Positions 63,055 to 64,000 of a stretch of DNA of 64,000 bases are shown here, in pieces. Source of the DNA: Prauserella alba (GTDB taxonomy: Bacteria > Actinomycetota > Actinomycetes > Mycobacteriales > Pseudonocardiaceae). The stretch lies in assembly GCF_024171735.1 (NCBI RefSeq), contig NZ_JAMTCH010000005.1:310001-374000 (forward strand). The letters are read 5' to 3'. The notes beneath the pieces are model-generated. The model had not been told where the DNA came from. It ran no database searches and was given only the letters and a program-made list of their open reading frames with translations. The translations under genes and the position numbers were made by a program. How positions within the stretch are numbered: the first letter of the stretch is position 1; every line of letters starts with the position of its first letter.

Positions 63055-64000
63055 CCTCCATCCACCACACCACCGCTGCGCCGGTCGGGGAGCCTGGCGA
63101 GCCGCGTCACCGGTTGCGCGCGCGCCTACGCGAGGCGCTGGCCACCGAGATGCCCGACCGCATCGAGGCCGCTGGCGAGGGCGCCACCGCCAGTGGCGGG
63201 CCGATGCTCCCGAACTCGCGACGCCGCCACATCGGCCGCGAGATCGTCGAAACCGCCCTGGCCTCCCACAGCGAAGCCGAACTACTCGCCGGGCGCGCAC
63301 TGCTCGACTCGGCCACCGAAAGCGCCGTCGTCGAGCAGGTGTTGGACGAGGTGTTCGGACTGGGCCGACTGCAACCACTGCTGGACGACCCATCGGTCGA
63401 GACCATCGTGGTCAACCGCTTCGACCGGGTGATCGTGCACTACGCCGACGGGCGCCGCGCCCCAGCCGCACCCGTGGCCGAGTCCAACGACGAACTCACC
63501 GACCTGATCCGCACACTGGCCGCGCGGGCCTCGTCGGAGGAACGCCGGTTCGACCGCGGCTCGCCAGCACTGAACCTACAACTGCCCGGCGGCGAGCGGC
63601 TGTTCGCAGTGCTGGGTCTGACCGCCAGCGGGGTCACCGCATGCACGATCCGCCGGCACGGCTATCGCACGACCACCCTCGCCCAGCTGCGCCGCGGAGG
63701 CACCCTCGACGGGGAACTGGAACAGTTCTTGCGTGCCCTGGTGCGAGCGCGCAAGAACGTCCTGATCACCGGCGGCACCGGGGCAGGCAAGACCACGCTG
63801 CTGCGTGCCCTGGCCTCCGAGATGGACCCGCTCGAGCGGATCGTCACGATCGAAGACGCCTTCGAACTCGGCTTGGACCTCGACCCGACCCTGCACGCCG
63901 ACGTGACCGCGTTGCAGGCACGCCAGCCCAACGTCGAAGGCGAAGGTGCGATCGATCAGGCCGAGCTCGTGCGCTGGGGACTGCGCATGTCCCCGGACCG
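63051..64000 (+). CDS. cpaF: CpaF/TadA-family secretion ATPase (3' end outside window)
   Basis: The first 316 residues of a VirB11-like ATPase: start MTSIHHTTAAPVGEPGEP, N-terminal domain with LGRLQPLLDDPSVETIVVN, and Walker A GGTGAGKTTLLRALASEMD. Walker B and the remainder continue beyond base 64000. It powers Tad/Flp pilus or type II/IV-like secretion. AAGGAG at 63037-63042 precedes ATG 63051, which overlaps the preceding stop (ATGA). Confidence 0.9.
   Translation, partial: MTSIHHTTAAPVGEPGEPRHRLRARLREALATEMPDRIEAAGEGATASGGPMLPNSRRRHIGREIVETALASHSEAELLAGRALLDSATESAVVEQVLDEVFGLGRLQPLLDDPSVETIVVNRFDRVIVHYADGRRAPAAPVAESNDELTDLIRTLAARASSEERRFDRGSPALNLQLPGGERLFAVLGLTASGVTACTIRRHGYRTTTLAQLRRGGTLDGELEQFLRALVRARKNVLITGGTGAGKTTLLRALASEMDPLERIVTIEDAFELGLDLDPTLHADVTALQARQPNVEGEGAIDQAELVRWGLRMSPD

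Overview
The window comes from the chromosome of a high-GC actinomycete. PPE/EspG/WXG100 (type VII secretion) genes, a Scr1-type regulator paired with a DUF397 protein, many GTG starts, 4-bp ATGA/GTGA gene overlaps and rare TTA codons point to the Pseudonocardiaceae (Saccharomonospora/Prauserella/Amycolatopsis-like). That placement is an inference. No transposase, integrase, rRNA or CRISPR array is visible.

Layout. (1) 1-8378 is core-like: the end of a TauE/SafE permease, a ketopantoate reductase, a convergent aromatic/histidinol-phosphate aminotransferase, a three-gene PPE/EspG module, an acetoacetyl-CoA synthetase, a block of 21-bp-period repeats, then tRNA-Ser(GCT), tRNA-Arg(ACG) and a strong terminator. 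(2) 8726-18128 is a defence and conflict island beside the tRNAs: a DUF5710/HNH-like protein, a complete type I restriction-modification system (hsdM-hsdS-hsdR) and a type VII-exported nuclease toxin operon with a WXG100-like partner and two paralogous putative immunity proteins. (3) 18296-20866 holds a Crp-type cyclic-nucleotide-binding regulator facing a divergent class III cyclase-like protein with a perfect 22-bp palindrome between them. (4) 20983-37589 is the most unusual region: two XRE-type regulators, a 2H phosphoesterase and a HAD phosphatase precede a 13-gene, largely overlapping operon. It encodes glycosyltransferase-like proteins, a degenerate Nudix protein, an SDR epimerase, a thymidylate-synthase-like enzyme whose specificity Asn is Asp (as in CMP/dCMP hydroxymethylases), a TobZ/NodU-type carbamoyltransferase, a P-loop kinase, a methyltransferase, two APH-like kinases, a histidine phosphatase and a UDP-glucose dehydrogenase. 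Several genes carry TTA codons. I read it as an undescribed modified-pyrimidine (nucleoside-type) biosynthetic cluster.

(5) 37829-44432 is an aromatic catabolic operon: Baeyer-Villiger-type monooxygenase, alpha/beta hydrolase, flavin reductase, HpaB-type monooxygenase, intradiol dioxygenase and a short FAD-synthetase-like protein. A divergent large ATPase-LuxR regulator (44610-47147) probably controls it. (6) 47787-50879 holds a DUF397/Scr1 regulatory pair with an array of operator-like repeats and several small orphan genes. (7) 51160-54292 encodes a secreted Cys-containing peptide, a hairpin, an ABC ATPase and two membrane proteins; it is followed by a divergent XRE-NB-ARC-TPR regulator (55142-57469) and a gene-poor stretch with two very long perfect inverted repeats. 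(8) 58407-64000 opens a Tad/Flp-pilus-type locus: prepilin peptidase, lipoprotein, exported Pro-rich protein, SAF-domain (CpaB-like) protein, degenerate CpaE-like P-loop protein and a CpaF ATPase cut by the window end.
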